64,000 nt of DNA from Gymnogyps californianus (lineage: Eukaryota; Chordata; Aves; Accipitriformes; Cathartidae). The position numbers and the translations under genes were made by a program. Each line of letters opens with the position of its first letter. The stretch's first letter is position 1. Below the pieces are notes generated by a model that did not search any database, was not told the DNA's origin, and saw nothing but the letters and a program-made list of their open reading frames with translations. Shown here piece by piece: positions 24,537 to 37,074 of this stretch. The DNA is taken from contig NC_059480.1 in assembly GCF_018139145.2 (NCBI RefSeq), forward strand, positions 10,540,428 through 10,604,427. The letters are read 5' to 3'.

Positions 24537-24621
24537 AGCCAAATTCCACTCTCAGTTGCACAGATTCAACCTTTAATGTCAGAAGATTTGCACCAGTGTA
24601 AACCAATAATAGATTTTGGCT
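24537..24621. mobile_element. Small palindromic (MITE-like) ancient repeat relic
   Basis: The ends are imperfect inverted repeats: AGCCAAATTCCACTCTCAGT on the left and the reverse complement of CCAATAATAGATTTTGGCT on the right, seven identical terminal bases and most of the next fifteen. The interior carries GATTTGCACCAGTGTAA. This is the form of an old amniote palindromic element, common in turtle and crocodile genomes, with ends like GGCCARATTCTGATCTCAG and a TTTACACCAGTGTAA core. The family name is not claimed. Age and divergence suggest insertion before the avian radiation. Confidence 0.55.
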
Positions 24622-24629
24622 GCCCTTAT

Positions 24630-25080
24630 GGACCTGATTTTGGCAGGTGGATGGAACAGGATTGGAACGTATTTATTTACCTCAGGAAACTAGAATTCAC
24701 ATCCAGCTTCGAAGACATTTGAGAGAAGTTTTATAGTCCAAAAAGCTAATCTTTAATGGAATTCCCCACAGCATAAAATCACTATAAAGAAGAGTCTTGC
24801 ACAATTCATTCTTATACCTTTAATCCCTGCTTAGAAGAGGTCCAGGAACAAACAAGCAGGATATTGCAGAGCAGAGCTAAGGTGTAACTGTAGCAAAGGC
24901 ACTAGGGTAGGACTTGTAGCCAGTGCTACTTGTCAGCCTGCCTGCTTGCGGAGGGTTGCCATTCCCCTGTGGCTTCTGAGAGCACTGAATTACAGATACA
25001 ACAGCAGGGAAAGGGAAGGGAGGTAAAAATAAAGTGCCCTTTGAGAGTTTTTAATAAGCCTGACAAAGAAATCATGCAAC
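24630..25080. other. Unique non-coding sequence
   Basis: No gene or repeat recognised; composition is balanced and partly purine-rich near 25000-25030. Confidence 0.5.
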
Positions 25081-25084
25081 TTGG

Positions 25085-25370
25085 GAAGATGTAAATCACT
25101 CCTCAGCTGCAAAGCTTGTTATTTATGCAATATATACAGCTATTTCAAAATTGCCATGGAAGTCATTAGGAATATAATTTTTAATCCAGTAACAAATGCA
25201 ATATTATGATGTATATAAATAAAACGTATAAAATTGGAGTGAAGACAGTTGGCATTTCAATGCCAATACACCATTAAATTGCAAGTAACAGTCAAGCTCT
25301 ATATTATCATCAGAAGGTGGGCTGCTTCTTCAAATTAGTGCCCTGGGAAAGAAAATAATGCATATTCAAA
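25085..25370. promoter_or_regulatory. Candidate conserved non-coding element with dyad site
   Basis: AT-rich but complex sequence with TTATTTATGCAATAT, CCATTAAATTGCAAG and AATAATGCATATTC words resembling homeodomain and POU-type cores. It contains a perfect dyad TTGGCATT-TC-AATGCCAA at 25249-25266. No frame is open for any distance. The texture is typical of deeply conserved vertebrate enhancers; this is inference until aligned. Confidence 0.4.
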
Positions 25371-25649
25371 AATGAAGCTGCTAGCCAGTGCACCCTAAAG
25401 GGTTTAAGATCAACCAATGTAGGATCGCTGCAGTGAGGCAGAGTTACAGCATTAGCAGAAACATAACATTACTTCACCAAAACAGATATTTAATACTTGA
25501 TAGCCAGGGCCACCTATGAAAATGAGTATGTTAGCCTGTATTTTAGGATATGAGCAGCAGAGCAGAGGAAGATATCTGTAGGACAGCAACACAGAAAATG
25601 TGCTTAAGAGGAACATGTGGAATTAAGAAGAGCACTTCAGAGCTTTGCT

Positions 25650-26035
25650 CCAAGTTGCAATTGGCAAGCATGCCATGTTCACAAAAGTTTAGTGTCTGAA
25701 GTCATTTAAATAAAAAGCTAATTAGTAGTGCTTGGATGGTGACTGTCACCCACTAAGTAGTGATGCATTGAGATTCAATGTTTAAATCAAGAGATTCATG
25801 CGGATTATGCAGACTCAATTCTATTGAGAAGGATGGTGTGAAGTTGTTTAAATGAGCTTCTGTAAGACATCTCCTTCACACTGTGGATAAGATCTGGAGG
25901 CAGGTTTGCTTGGCAGAGTTTTGCACCAAGTGAAAGCTGTTTAGCTTGTCAGCATCAGGGAACCTCAGTGCAATAAGTCAGAGCTGTTTCAACAAGTGAT
26001 CACAATGGAGCTTTTGAATTTATTTCCATATAGTA
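25650..26035. promoter_or_regulatory. Candidate conserved non-coding element with homeodomain and MEIS-type motifs
   Basis: A 385-base block free of low complexity. Seen directly: GCTAATTAGTAG (TAATTA at 25719-25724), the near-perfect dyad GGTGAC-T-GTCACC at 25738-25750, which includes a CTGTCA MEIS/PREP-type core, and GCGGATTATGCAG near 25800. The clustering is what one expects of a developmental enhancer. There is no open frame or splice pair, so coding is unlikely. Confidence 0.45.
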
Positions 26036-26039
26036 AGGA

Positions 26040-27575
26040 AACGCCTATAGCTTACTAGACCCAGGCAAACAAGAACACTTGACAGCAGAGCCAAGCCAAA
26101 GAGCTTAGCTAGGATCAACGAGCCGTTAGAGCTGACTTATACACATTTGAAAAAAATATTACATAAAGCGATATGTATCTAAGGTCACTGTGGGAGCCAG
26201 GAAGTAGTGCCAAGACATTCTTGCAGGCTTCTCCCTTCCTTGGCTTGCCCTCATTCACGGACAGAGAGCCCAGCCTGAGCCAGGGCTCAGTGCGAGCTTT
26301 CACTGGCTTACCCACCTCTGATGACTAATGGGTCATGTTGCAGAGTCACTTATATTTAGAAGAACAGGTGGGCAGCCCCATTCCAAATTTAATCAAGTTA
26401 ACACTTTATATTTCTTCATGGCTTTCGTAATTCTAATTAGCTTACTGTTGCAAACTAGGGGATGGGCTACACCAGTCTGCTACAAGTTACAAACATTATT
26501 TCTCTACAAACATTAACATTTTTCTTCTCTTTCCAGGGAGAATTTTTAATGCACAAATTTGAATGCACTTGGCTTTTCTTACACCCCACACAAAGACTTA
26601 CCAGTGAAGAATGCCCCAAACTCATGTTAAAATTGACCTTAGTATGACAGAGGAGACAAGAGATTAGCATTATTTTTATATGCAGAGCTGTGTCTTAACC
26701 CCATACTAAACACTAGCATTTTCCCACTTCCTACTGGGAATTCAAAAAGGGATTCGGTATCAATGTAATTACAAAAGGTTCAATCCCTAGAAACTTATGG
26801 ACACCATGTCCTCCTCCATTAGAGATCTCCACAAAGGCTAGGGAGCCATCCTTGGCCTCCCAGCTCCCTGTACCTGGAGATACACCCCGGAGATTCTCTC
26901 CATAGCACATGAAGAATTAGACCAGCATTCCTCAACATATCATGCCACCAGGCTGGCAGAGGCCAAGGACCTCTCCACCCCAAGGCTGCCAGCATGACAC
27001 CTTTCACTAGCAGAGCTCCCTTCACCCACACATCTAAGAGGTCCAGAGCCAGACAGCATAGCCAGAGAGGTGACAGACATGCTCATCTCACCTGAGTGCA
27101 TGACAGCAGATCCACCGGCCAGCTCTGCTTGTCAGCATAGCCGAGGTCCTGGTTTCTGTTAGTGCAGTCCAACACTAGGGGTAAATATTTATCTCATCCT
27201 AATTATTGGAACAGATAAATGGAGACAAAAATGAAGCTAGAGCAGCCTTTTCACATGAAACTCACCAGCTAGACATCCTACTGCCTATGGTATGCCAGTA
27301 TTTCTTCCTGCCCATACTTGAGCAACATCTCTTCTAGAAAGCAGAACTGGTGGTTACAGCCAGCACTAGCTTTCTGGTCTCAGGGACCTTTTTAATACCA
27401 GTGAACCTGAGATGGTGTCAAGTCACTTACAAGGGTATGTAAGGTGTATATATCTTGTAGGAACTCCAAAGTCTAACTGATGGCTACTAACGTTTTCCCC
27501 CTCTGCATTTTAAAATCTGAGAGATATGATCATCCTAAAGTGTTGATAGAAAACCAGAGGTGACAGTCTCCATTT
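26040..27575. other. Unique non-coding sequence
   Basis: No gene or mobile element recognised. A GC-richer part at 26820-27130 gives short minus-strand frames without family signature. Confidence 0.55.
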
Positions 27576-27579
27576 TGAC

Positions 27580-27890
27580 TCATTATGTTTTATGATAATT
27601 TAAAATAATGTACTGGTAGTAAATGCATTCACAAAATTACCTGATGAGCGGGCAACTCTTCCCATAGCCCTGATAACAAGTAGGGTTAATGTCAGCAATG
27701 TAAAGGATAATTAATCTTCTCTGTCAGTGCAGCTGCTTCATATAATTTTACCCTAATAGTGAATATCACATATCTTTGCCAAGTTAATTTAAAGGAGTAG
27801 AAACAATATACTGCATTCAGATGTAGTTTGCTATGATCACTTCCACTCTCAGTGCAGTGAATCCTCTAAATTTATGAATTTAGAGTTTTC
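27580..27890. promoter_or_regulatory. Candidate conserved non-coding element with terminal hairpin
   Basis: Complex AT-rich sequence with CTGATGAGCGGGCAACTC, GGATAATTAATC and CCAAGTTAATTTAAAGG words, ending in a perfect 9-bp inverted repeat CTCTAAATT-TATG-AATTTAGAG at 27864-27885. Homeodomain-type cores are evident. No coding potential is seen. Constraint is inferred from texture. Confidence 0.35.
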
Positions 27891-27894
27891 TGGT

Positions 27895-30800
27895 GTTTTT
27901 TTTTCTTCCTGTGAAAGTCTGAATAAAGTTGGTAAGTTTAACTGCCTCTGGTGACAGGAGCCTCCTCTGGGCCTTCTAATAAAGGACATGGCCTTTGGAA
28001 ATCAGGGTGAAGAATCTAAGTTTTCATTTGAAGTCTTTGCAGAAGATTTTTAAAGCAACACCCACATGGCATCCAGCTGGTTCATACACTCTGTGAGATG
28101 GGACCTTTGGAAATCTCCTGCTCTTGCTAGAGTATAGAGCTGGACACTAAGGTAGCCAGTGAAACTGATTTCTGGCATGAGAAAGAACAAGCTCTAACTG
28201 CTCCCACCATCCTGATGGAGCTTTTCCCCAACAGAAAGAAAGTTGCTGCTCTATGAACAGCTCCATGAGAGATAAAGGGGACTCACCCTCCTTTTTACCA
28301 CATAGGCATTTCTTGTTTAAGAGAAAGCTGTAACAAAAAAGGCAGAACCCTTGGAAAAAGCCTTTGAGATGCAAACTTCATAGACCATCCCCAGAGAAGC
28401 CTGAAGCTGCAGGATCCCTGATGACTGCTACTGTTGCTGTTTTGCAGGAAGGCAGATACTGAGGATCCCAATCCCCATGTTCTCTGGGCCATCCATGGAG
28501 CTGATTGCATTTCACTTGGCAGCATATTTCTTTTATGTTGTATAATTTTGCAAAAAAAAAACCCTGTGGTTAAAGTAAAAAGGAGAAAAATCAAACTTCT
28601 AGGGATGCAGTGTACAAAGAAAAAGTTTAGAAAGATCCAGAGGTGAGGAATATAGGGGAGGAGAAGCTAATGAGGATTTAACCTATGTAGCTCCAGTAGC
28701 TCTGCACAGAACTACACAGGTAGACAAGAAAGCAAGAAATGACCATCAAGGAGCCAGAAATAGAGCACCATGGAAAACTGCACCAAATGCAAATCTATTA
28801 CTGACTGGGTGGCCTACATCCAAGTTCATGGAAAGCAGCAATCAATCAGCTTTTGACAGTGGCGTTTAATGTTACTCAGCTAAGTGGTAGATTCATAAGC
28901 AAAACTAGCTTACTGAGAAAGTGACAAACTTTGAAGACATATTAATTAAGAACAAGTCTGAGAAGCATTTTCAGGGAAGGTCATGTTCAAAGTTGCAGCT
29001 TTGGCCATTGCTCCTGCAGGATTTAATGCTGAGCCCATGCAGAATTATGCTGACATTAACAAGTTTTCCCATAGGTATATACAGGTGCTGATGGGTCTAG
29101 GCCCCGGTGCAGACATGAAGCCATGTTCCCACTGTGAGATTACTTCCACAGTTGAATATAAGCACTGTCAAAATGCTTGACAATTCTACCAAGTTATTTT
29201 GCTGAAACATGAAATTTTCACAGCTGAAGAGCACAAGATTAGCTAGCACCAGGATGTAAAAATGGCCTGACTGGTTCTGTAGTTTCACAAGAAGTTTAAC
29301 ATGCAAGAATAGAGTTCAAAAAAAAAAAAGTATATGCAGGCATACGTCTCCTGTTACTGAGAGTCGGAGGTAATGCAAACAGGAAGTTTGAACTGATGGA
29401 GAGAACTGCCAGATATACAAGAGAGACCAATTAAATGCTTGTAGTAATGCTACTGTGAAATGCCAGACTCAGGAAACTGAAAAAGTTGTTAAGGAAATAC
29501 CTGGGCATGTCATAGCCTTTTAGAAGTAACTTACAACAGTAGAACCTGTTAAATATATCCAAGGGTGTGTTAAGATGACAGATTTTTTTCCCCTCAATTT
29601 CCAAGAACATTTTAACAATTCTAGCTTAAACTAGCAAGTATCTGGTACAGCTAATATTCCCAGGAATATTTTCTAAGCTAATTACTGAAGCCCAGGTATT
29701 GCTAGAGCTATCAATCTAATCATTTATTAAAACACACACACACTAGGAGTCCATTTTTCTCCCTCATCAGAGGCCAATAGTTTTAATGGTGTTCTGGTCC
29801 AGAAGATAGTCTTTTGCATAGAAAAATCCCATTCTTCTACTTATGCATGTACTCTGATAATTTCTACAAAAACTAACAAACCCAAACAAACCTGTCTTCT
29901 AGAGCAGTGTCATGTTCTAGGTTGAAAAAAGGGTCTCCTATCCTCTACTGGTATCTGTAGATGCAGAATTCTGAGCCAGGCACAGGTGAATGACTTTGAC
30001 TTTCATCACTTATCTGAGGCAAAGACCACCAGACTCTACATATGGTTGGGGACTTGATCTAATGTAAGACTACACAAACGGACACAGACACAAGAGGGAC
30101 ACAATATGAGTGAATGATATAGGTTCCTTTTGCTCAACTCTCATGGCCAGCATTTGCCTAGATTGATGTACATGTATTTTATGCTTTATGCAGATTGGCC
30201 TGCAGAAAACTCAGACCAGGAGATTATCAGGAATTATGAAAAAGAGCTATTGCATAGATAAACACAGTACCCATTATCCCTTTAAATGATGAATTCTCAT
30301 TTGACGGGCATAAGTTTAGCAGGTGAGAAGATTCTTCTTCTGCAGGCACATTGTTCTACACTCATGTTCACTGAGATTCATTGGACATTTCTAAAAATCA
30401 GACTCTATACTTCTCAGAAACACACTGCTACTCTGTTGGATATTGTTAATATTTACATGGCTCCCATTACAGCAATATTATAGCACCTAGCAAACATTAA
30501 TCACAGCACCCCGTGTAACTGTAAACACATTGCAGCTAAGGAAATGAAGCACAAGAAGCCCTCATCCAGACAGGAAATCCACACTGGAGTAGCAAGTTGA
30601 TCCAGGGTATCTCAAATCTTCAGCTAGTTCTTAAACATTGGATTATACACCTCCTAAGCTCTTGTGCAAACTGTGATATTTGATTCACATTTTTCAATAT
30701 TGATGAAAATAATTTCTTTGTTAACTTCATATGCAACAAGAATACATTGCAATACTTTCATATGTAGAGCAAACAATAGGCTTCCAGAGAAAAATGTGCA

Positions 30801-33600
30801 AAGTAAAAAGTATTTTCTCAAAACTGAAAATACGACATAATAGGAATTCTCCCAAACAATGAGAATATGCCATTGTTTCTCTCCCAAAACACACCACTTA
30901 AGTGAAATAAACAAGAGCAAAAATGCGTCTGATTATGAAAAAACAGAAGTCTTTTTTTTTCAGAAACCACCATCAGAACTAAAACATTATGAAAATTTTG
31001 TTGCTCAACAAAATATGATGTTGATCAAACATTTTTGCTTCTCAATTTGATGGTGATAGAATACTTTGATCCCACAAAATAAAAGCATCTTCTTTCATAA
31101 CTGGCAGCTTTTGGCCCATGCATCTAGGGCAATAAAGAGAAGGCTACTACTCAAAGTCATTACAGAAGGTAGCAATATCTGAAGCATTTGAGATTTAGTT
31201 TTGTCCACACCACAAACCAGGGACAGTATGCATATAGTAGCAGTGGTGATTGTCAGGAATTAAGAAACTAGATACAGTTCACAAAGTAGTTAAAAAAATA
31301 GGCAAGAAAGAAGGGAATAAAAGCAATATGAATGAGGAAGCAAGGATTGTGCATAAAGTAGTCTGAGATCTCACAAAGGAAATACACTTGGCCAGACTTG
31401 CTGGAATGCGCACAGAGTAACATTATTACTTGAAAACTGCATATGATCTAGCAACATCACCTTATTTGTGAAACAGAAGCCACAAAAATATGAGAATTGC
31501 AGCTGAATCAAATGCAGCCATACTATAAACACTGCATTTTAGCAGAGCCAGACATAGATGTGTCTGGAGACTCAACAGAAAAATGAATCTAGTAAACAGT
31601 AGAGACAAAAATTTCAAGTATTTGTTACGTTATTCCTTTGTTAGCAAGGATTCTAGACCAAACAAGACCTAATATTGCAAAGGCAGCTCTAGAAAGATAT
31701 CCAACATGGACAGAACAGAATTCACCATCAATCTATGATAAGCAGGTAAAATAAATCTTGATATCACTGACTATGCAGGGGTTAGAGAGATATTTAGCCC
31801 TTTCTTTCTGCCATTTGTGACAAAGGAAGAGGAAACCTCTTTACCGAGTCTGTACTCCAGGAAATATTGCTTTCCTACATGGGCAACAGTAGAAGGAAAA
31901 GTTTTCAGCTTCTTCCTCTTCTACCTAAACCAGAAAACATTATAGATACAGTTCGATCGTACCCTCTGGACTTCAGTTTGAACCTGTTTGATATTGCCAA
32001 CCACAGACTGTTTTCTGGTCTTTATAGAAGGTCATGAATAATCTTTAGTCTCACTACTTACACAGAAAACAACTTCAAGAAACCAAGACTGCTGCCTTTA
32101 GGGTGTCTAGGATAGGCTCTTTCCATTGCCTTGCTCAAAAGGTTGCCAGGTGACCAAGTCAGAAGAACTGGTTTTGCTCCATCTTTCAGAAAAGAATTCC
32201 CAGGACACATCAGAAATAATTTAAGATCATTTCAATGCACAAGGACAAAAATTCCTATGTAATAGAGGTGTCTGCACACATGGAGGAATAGCTACATTTA
32301 ACCTTATTCCATGAAGGTGAAAATCCATGTGCATAATTTAAAGCTTTATTTCACACTGTATAAATACATACCACGTGTAAGAGGGGAAAAAAAATATCAG
32401 CATACATACTCATTGTGTTTAACAAAATTAGATTTTACCACTTCAAAATGCATTTTCTCAGCTGCATTGCATTTGCTTTAATGTTCTTGGGAGAACCCTA
32501 ATGGACTAGTTGTGGGTTTTTTTAAAACTAATATCATACGCAAATTTTGTTAATGAATAATATGAACTGACAATTTAGACTAACTGATATTTAGAGTGAA
32601 AAGCTATATGAACTTTGTAATGGGGCCTCAGGAGTTACATACCAAACCTTACATATTCATGAAAAGAATTATTTCATAAGGAAAAAAAAAAGTCACCTGA
32701 ACAGCACCTTTCAAAGCAGATGGAAACATGCTAATAAGTCTGCTGTGACAGACAGTGAATAACTATGGTCTTAGATAGAAGTCATGTCTTCTTTTCTGTC
32801 CTTTTAATAATAGGTTTAAAGTCTAAACTCCTATGACAAGAAACGCTACACGTCCACAGAAGGAGGACAGTCATTACAAGCTGCCTAAAAACATACAGAG
32901 TAAGGATCACACCATTTCAGAGTTTCTTTTTCTTTTTAGTGCCCAGTTAATAATGCCCTCTGGGTGCCTGTTATAATATTACTGTGGTATCGGTGTGGAA
33001 GACTTATGCGCCCAGTAGGGATTGAAGTCACTCTACCAATTCATATTACCTACTAGATGGTCATCAACTTGCAGAAAGTAGTATTTACTCCTGAAGCAGT
33101 GACATTAGAACAGATGAAAGACTGGATATTCCCTTCAGAAATCTGAGAAAGATATTTTTAGTTCTCTCATTTGAAAAAATCAGTACCACAGGTAAAGGGT
33201 GGATTTGCAAAATACAAAATTCTGGCTGCAGTTCAGATCATCTCCCTTATTCAGCAACACATTTATACCTCAGGTCAACCTTTAGCACGCTCAACATGCT
33301 TCACTGAATAGAGCAGACCTTCTGCAGAAGTGATAGAAAAAGTAAACATAAGCATGAAATAAGAGAAGCATTACTGCCGCACAGATTGCTTTCAAATTCC
33401 TAGCTTAATCTAGTATTTTAAATCAAAGTTCCCTGAATATCATCTGTGAAGCTATCCAGGCAAATTCTGATGTTAATTCATTGGAGGAAAGGGGTCTTAG
33501 TGATATGTGGGTTTAAAATTTTCCATGCATGCTCATACATTCACATATACATACTTAAATACAATCAGGCATTAGAAACAGTTGAGAACATTCTTCAGGA
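27895..33600. other. Unique AT-rich non-coding sequence
   Basis: No gene recognised over about 5.7 kb. Features seen are a short (AC)6 run at 29732-29743, a 12-base A run at 29318-29329, and open frames under 100 codons with no domain. An LINE or LTR body was looked for and not found. Confidence 0.6.
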
Positions 33601-33619
33601 AAGCAGGTGGTTGTATTTC

Positions 33620-33912
33620 AGAGAAATTCTGCAAGCTTGATCCATCAGAGGAGCACTATAGAAATATTAGAGCTAGCCATCTCAGTTCTCTCAACTATAA
33701 TATTTTCCGCAGATGTCTGGTAAGCCTTTTACTCCTTTTGTAATGGGATGTTGATGAATGGGTATATTATTCCTTGGAATAAAATGCTATGCATTAAGGC
33801 TTTGAAAGAGGTATAACAGGTAGAGAGAACCTCCTATAACTGTTTAAAAAAGCCTGGAATAAAAATTTTGTTTAGAACCCTTTATAGACAACAATAAAAT
33901 CTACCTAACTCC
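33620..33912 (+). repeat. Copy A of an unrecognised diverged repeat pair
   Basis: This block aligns on the same strand with 37075-37345. Shared landmarks in order: CAAGC...ATCAGAG, GAAATATT...AGGGCT/AGAGCT, TAATATTTTC-GCAGATGT, TGGT-AGC-TTT, AATG-GAT-TTGA, TTATTCCTT, GGCTTTGAAAGAG, and ACAATAAAATCTA. Spacing between landmarks is preserved apart from small indels, with identity roughly 65-75 percent over the best 110 bases by eye. It does not match CR1 or any repeat family I know. An old local duplication or two copies of an unnamed element both fit. Confidence 0.6.
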
Positions 33913-33914
33913 AA

Positions 33915-35285
33915 CAGCATCTCCTTTCTGCATAGCTCATAGGATGTGAACGCCGAGATCACAGTGCTACAAATTTTCCCACTTAGAACAACCTCTAAAA
34001 CCAGCAGTTACACTTCCTCCCTTGAACTCTGTTTTCATAATATCTGAGTGCCAGGCAATGCTAAAACTGTGATACTGAGGTGGGAAAAGCATAAGGAACC
34101 ACCACATGACTGTATCAGAAGCCACTAGCCAGTCGAAGTGCAATGAAGTTTTTAAATAACACCTCCAAACTGAAGTGTTGCCCTGAAACATATCTAAAGA
34201 CTTGTCCTGCAGGTCTTGTAGGGTAAAAATTTCCAGAGTTCTAGATAGATGCAGACAGGCCAGAAAAAAAGCTCTGCCTGGGCTGCAAACTGACCATTTG
34301 AGTACATTAGCCTAGTGCTGAACACATCCTAAGATAACCTCCAGGATCTATTAATTAGACACTCTGCTGCACTAACATACTTCTATAGGCTTGTAACATG
34401 ATAATTCAAGCCTGAATCTCCTTCCAAATGACCATATAAAATACACACTTTGTTTTAAGCAGGAGTTCCACTGTAAAAAGATGGCAGGATTAAGCTGTAA
34501 GGTCCAGACTCCTAACAGCAATTTAATGTCTAATTCCCCTCAGAGTTGTAAACGCAGTACTCAAAAATCCTACTTTCAAGTTATTCACCTCTAACACACA
34601 CAGCTGGAAAATCTGTGAAAAAAGTTTTCCTTGCAGGAAAACTAACAGTTCTATTTCTGGTAGGACCAGAGACAGCAAAGAAAAAAAAAAGTGTATTGTA
34701 GCTGCTTAGCACTTCTTCATTTCAGAGTGGCACAAACTCTTTTACAGACAAACCAATTGTTATTTAACTCGGACCCAAATCTGGACCCAAAAAATAGGTG
34801 GGACCTACCAGGTGAGTGTCCAGGGTCCTTCTCTTACAATCCAGTCCTTTTCCATCAAGTAAAATATGATTACAAACTTTTCAAATATGCCAGCAGAGAC
34901 TCTAGAATTCAGCCTGCATTGTGACTGTTGAATGTTTTTACAAATGGGTTGGTTTTAAGTTGCCTTTGTCCCTTTAGCTCAGTAGTCTTTAAAAGGTGTT
35001 ACTTCCAAAAATGAAATCTCACTGGCAACAAAACAATATATCTGAAGCTGAAACTTGGACATCAGATGTTTAGCTTGTGTGCACTTGGCAATCGCTAACT
35101 CACAGGTTTTTCTGTCTGCCCAAAGATTACCCCCACCCACCCTTTAAAAACTGATGAGGATGCCCTCAAAATTGAGACATTCATATGTTTGGTTAAAACC
35201 TATTTCCGATTGCTGCATACTTTGTTAAGATACAGAGTACGATATGGGTGCTTTCTTATGTGCAGGAGCAGATCTGGGGCAGGCA
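33915..35285. other. Unique non-coding sequence
   Basis: No gene or repeat recognised, apart from a 10-base A run at 34681-34690. Confidence 0.55.
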
Positions 35286-35289
35286 TGAC

Positions 35290-35515
35290 CTTTCCAGAGC
35301 TCGCTCCGTCTCAGGTATGGAAACTGAACTTAAATAAATGGAGTATAACTCAAGCTTGAATTCCTTCTATGTGAATGTAAACCTAAATATGTTTCATGCG
35401 TTAAACGGGATTTTTAATCAGCAAGAGATGCTGCTACATTCCATTAATTTCTCTACTGAGGAATAAAGTCATCAGTAAGCTGCTTTCATTAATTGAAAAC
35501 ACCTACCTCAGTTCA
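35290..35515. promoter_or_regulatory. Candidate conserved non-coding element
   Basis: Word-rich sequence containing TTTTTAATCAGCAAGAGATG, CATTCCATTAATTTCTC and TTTCATTAATTGAAAACACC, with repeated TTAAT-type homeodomain cores and no open frame of note. Called on texture only. Confidence 0.3.
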
Positions 35516-35519
35516 CTTT

Positions 35520-36320
35520 AAATCACCATTTTATTGTGGAATACAGAACATGCTCCATATGGGAGATGAACTAGGAGCTACAGCTCAGACACCTCCTACT
35601 AATCTGTAAAAACACTTGGGATACTTTGGGGTTTGTCTGGAACTGTGGGTTGTCTCTTCTACCCTTTTCTTTAAAGGGGGGAAAATACTCAGTTGTCCCT
35701 ACCTGGGGGAACAGCTGCCCACAAGCTAGCTTCTGATGCTATTGCCCCCAATGATGATCTCCTGCAGATCAACAGGAAGTATTGCCCAGTCTCTAGATTC
35801 CTGAAGAATCTGCACCATTGGATGTGTTTAGAAAAATCTCTAAAACCATTGAACTTTAACTGCTGCCTCAATGGAGGCTGTTTATTCCCAACTTGTTAGT
35901 TTTGACGGGCTCCCTCAAGCACTCAGCACTTAAAGGGAAAACTTTTCTATTGAGATTAAAGTACTGTGTTACAAGTGGAAGTAAAAGATTACAAGTTTAA
36001 AAGACACAGTTAAGGCAATATTAGCCTTTACTTAACAGCAGTCCTTCCCAGTTGCTACAATATTCGTCATCTCAAATACCTAGGGCATCTCTCAGATGCG
36101 AAAGCCAGAGACACAAGCTAGAGGAATTCATCCCATCTCCCATACACAGCTTCCTATATTTTACATGCCTTTCATCTCCATCTATCCTACTTAAATTCCT
36201 TTGAAGATTGATTTTGAGGTTAATGCAAATACTCCTTGAGTGACATCTAAGCTCTGGTGCACCTAAATCATCTCTAGTTAACACCTGAATAGCCCAGATG
36301 GTCTGTCAACTACATTGATG
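35520..36320. other. Unique non-coding sequence
   Basis: Overlapping plus and minus frames of about 60-70 codons at 35689-35899 mirror one another and show no family signature. No repeat recognised. Confidence 0.55.
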
Positions 36321-36325
36321 TGGAT

Positions 36326-36349
36326 TTTTGTTTTGTGGACAAAACAAAA
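36326..36349. repeat. Near-perfect 24-bp palindrome
   Basis: TTTTGTTTTGT and ACAAAACAAAA are perfect reverse complements separated by GG. Such an AT-rich palindrome could extrude as a cruciform or simply reflect slippage of T3-4G units. No function is claimed. Confidence 0.85.
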
Positions 36350-36714
36350 TTTCTTCTCCATCACTACTCTTATGGCTGTAGACTGTTGCATAGCCAATAA
36401 TCAGATAAAATAAAAAGCAGTTATCAATTCAAGAATAATCTTAGGATTTATGAACTCACAGCAAACCACCATTTTATTACAACTATTTATTTGTTGCAAA
36501 ATTTGCTTTGTATGAAACAGCAAACAAATATTTATGTGCTAAAAATGTAAGAAATGCCATGTTTTTGTATAAACCTGTCTTGGCCTCTTCTGTTTCATTA
36601 AATTTTCACTCTTTAAAAGTTAGTTTTCTGTCAAAAATGGGACTAAAAAATATTTTATGCCAAACTTTCTATGGCAGTACACCTGGTTTTGAGTTCCTAA
36701 TACAATGGAACATA

Positions 36715-36891
36715 ACATCACTGGAACAGGCTTCCTAGAGAGGTGGTCGATGCCCCAAGCCTGTCAGCGTTTAAAAGGCATTTGGGCAATGCCCTTAATA
36801 ACATGCTTTAACTTTTGGTCAGCCCTGTAGTGGTCAGGCAGTTGGACTAGTTGATCATTGTGGGTCCCTTCCAACTGAAATATTCTATTCT
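36715..36891 (+). mobile_element. CR1 LINE, truncated 3' end
   Basis: This is the classic avian CR1 3' terminus on the plus strand: CACTGGAACAGGCTTCCTAG, AGAGAGGTGGTCGATGCCCC, then CAGTTGGACTAGTTGATCAT, GTGGGTCCCTTCCAACTGAA and the terminal ATTCTATTCT repeat that CR1 carries in place of a poly-A tail. Only about 175 bases remain, as is usual because CR1 copies are 5'-truncated. There is no reverse-transcriptase coding sequence. The inner AATGCCCTTAATAACATGCT block suggests a CR1-X/Y-like subfamily, from memory. It inserted about 185 bases upstream of copy B of the local repeat pair. It dates the DNA as bird (or archosaur/turtle). Confidence 0.94.
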
Positions 36892-37074
36892 AACATGATA
36901 CTCTGTCCAACACTACTAAAGAAAAGCCAGTATATACTTCATAAATCCTATGCAAGTCCCAGAAAAATCTATACAATTTTCTTGCTCCTATAGTGTAGTG
37001 AAATACGTAAAAGATCATCAATCATTTGCTCAGTCCAGAGTGGGATCTTTTTATACCTAACAGATAGATAGCTT

